Positions 5,565-5,623 of a stretch of 5,623 nt of DNA are shown one piece after another. The notes under the pieces were generated by a model. It did not search any database. It was not told the origin of the DNA and saw only the letters and a list, made by a program, of their open reading frames with translations. A program made the position numbers and the translations under genes. Origin of the DNA: JAYUKV01 sp043764135 (lineage in GTDB: Bacteria; Patescibacteriota; JACMRA01); the NCBI GenBank assembly GCA_043764135.1, contig JAYUKV010000016.1:1-5623 (forward strand). The letters are read 5' to 3'. Each line of letters begins with the position of its first letter. The stretch's first letter is position 1.

Positions 5565-5623
5565 ATGACGGATCACCTCAAAAAACAATTACAGAACCTT
5601 GGAATCTATGAACAGATCAAAGA
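5565..5623 (+). CDS. 5' end of an unidentified rightward gene (partial)
   Basis: From ATG at 5565 the frame is open to the window's end and reads MTDHLKKQLQNLGIYEQIK, a normal-looking helical N-terminus. AGG at 5552-5554 lies about 10 nt upstream and could be a weak ribosome-binding site. The same frame is open back to a TAA at 5505-5507. A TTG at 5511 would add VKVWIDKKDLYQLGYDY, which also looks coding, so the start is uncertain. The other frames contain stops. It is transcribed divergently from the oxidoreductase operon, and the short intergenic region would hold both promoters. Too little is present to name a family. Confidence 0.45.
   Translation, partial: MTDHLKKQLQNLGIYEQIK

Noticed and set aside
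1..5623. CRISPR array, tRNA, rRNA or insertion sequence.
   Set aside because: No regularly spaced repeats, cloverleaf or rRNA-like sequence, transposase gene or terminal inverted repeats were seen on either strand.

Overview
The window is AT-rich bacterial DNA (about two thirds A+T by eye) with Lys/Asn/Ile-rich proteins, tightly packed overlapping genes and almost no Shine-Dalgarno sequences. This would fit a small-genome, AT-rich lineage such as a Patescibacteria/CPR-like organism. That placement is an inference from style only, as no taxonomic marker gene is complete. All recognised stop codons are TAA or TAG; none is TGA.

Layout. At the left edge (2-85, + strand) is the last part of a gene whose end looks like a topoisomerase I-type zinc finger. 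A hairpin at about 128-146, with T-runs on both sides, separates it from leftward genes and probably terminates transcription both ways. From there to 5480 everything is on the minus strand. In transcription order (right to left) the genes are: a Gfo/Idh/MocA-family NAD(P)-dependent oxidoreductase (4065-5480); a two-domain APH-like kinase plus CYTH triphosphate-tunnel protein (2528-4072); an Ldh2-family malate/lactate/sulfolactate-type dehydrogenase (1600-2538); and a HAD-IA phosphatase-like hydrolase (1035-1616). After a 61-bp gap come an RNase HI-type nuclease (449-973) and two very small reading frames (239-430 and 152-226), which share one frame and are separated by a single TAA. At the right edge, after 5511 or 5565, a divergent + strand gene begins and runs off the window.

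How they fit together. The four enzyme genes overlap by 8, 11 and 17 bases, so they are almost certainly one translationally coupled operon. A TTGACC-17-TAAATT promoter lies immediately before the first ATG and would give an almost leaderless message. The set comprises two nicotinamide-dependent oxidoreductases, a kinase fused to a triphosphate-binding domain, and a phosphatase. This looks like a compact pathway that phosphorylates, oxidises or reduces, and then dephosphorylates a small polar metabolite. I do not recognise it as a named pathway and cannot name the substrate. The most notable oddities are the kinase-CYTH fusion, a perfect 3-copy 10-bp repeat inside the first codons of the first gene (a possible on/off switch), a His-to-Arg change in a conserved Ldh2 motif, and the pair of in-frame micro-ORFs at the operon's end.
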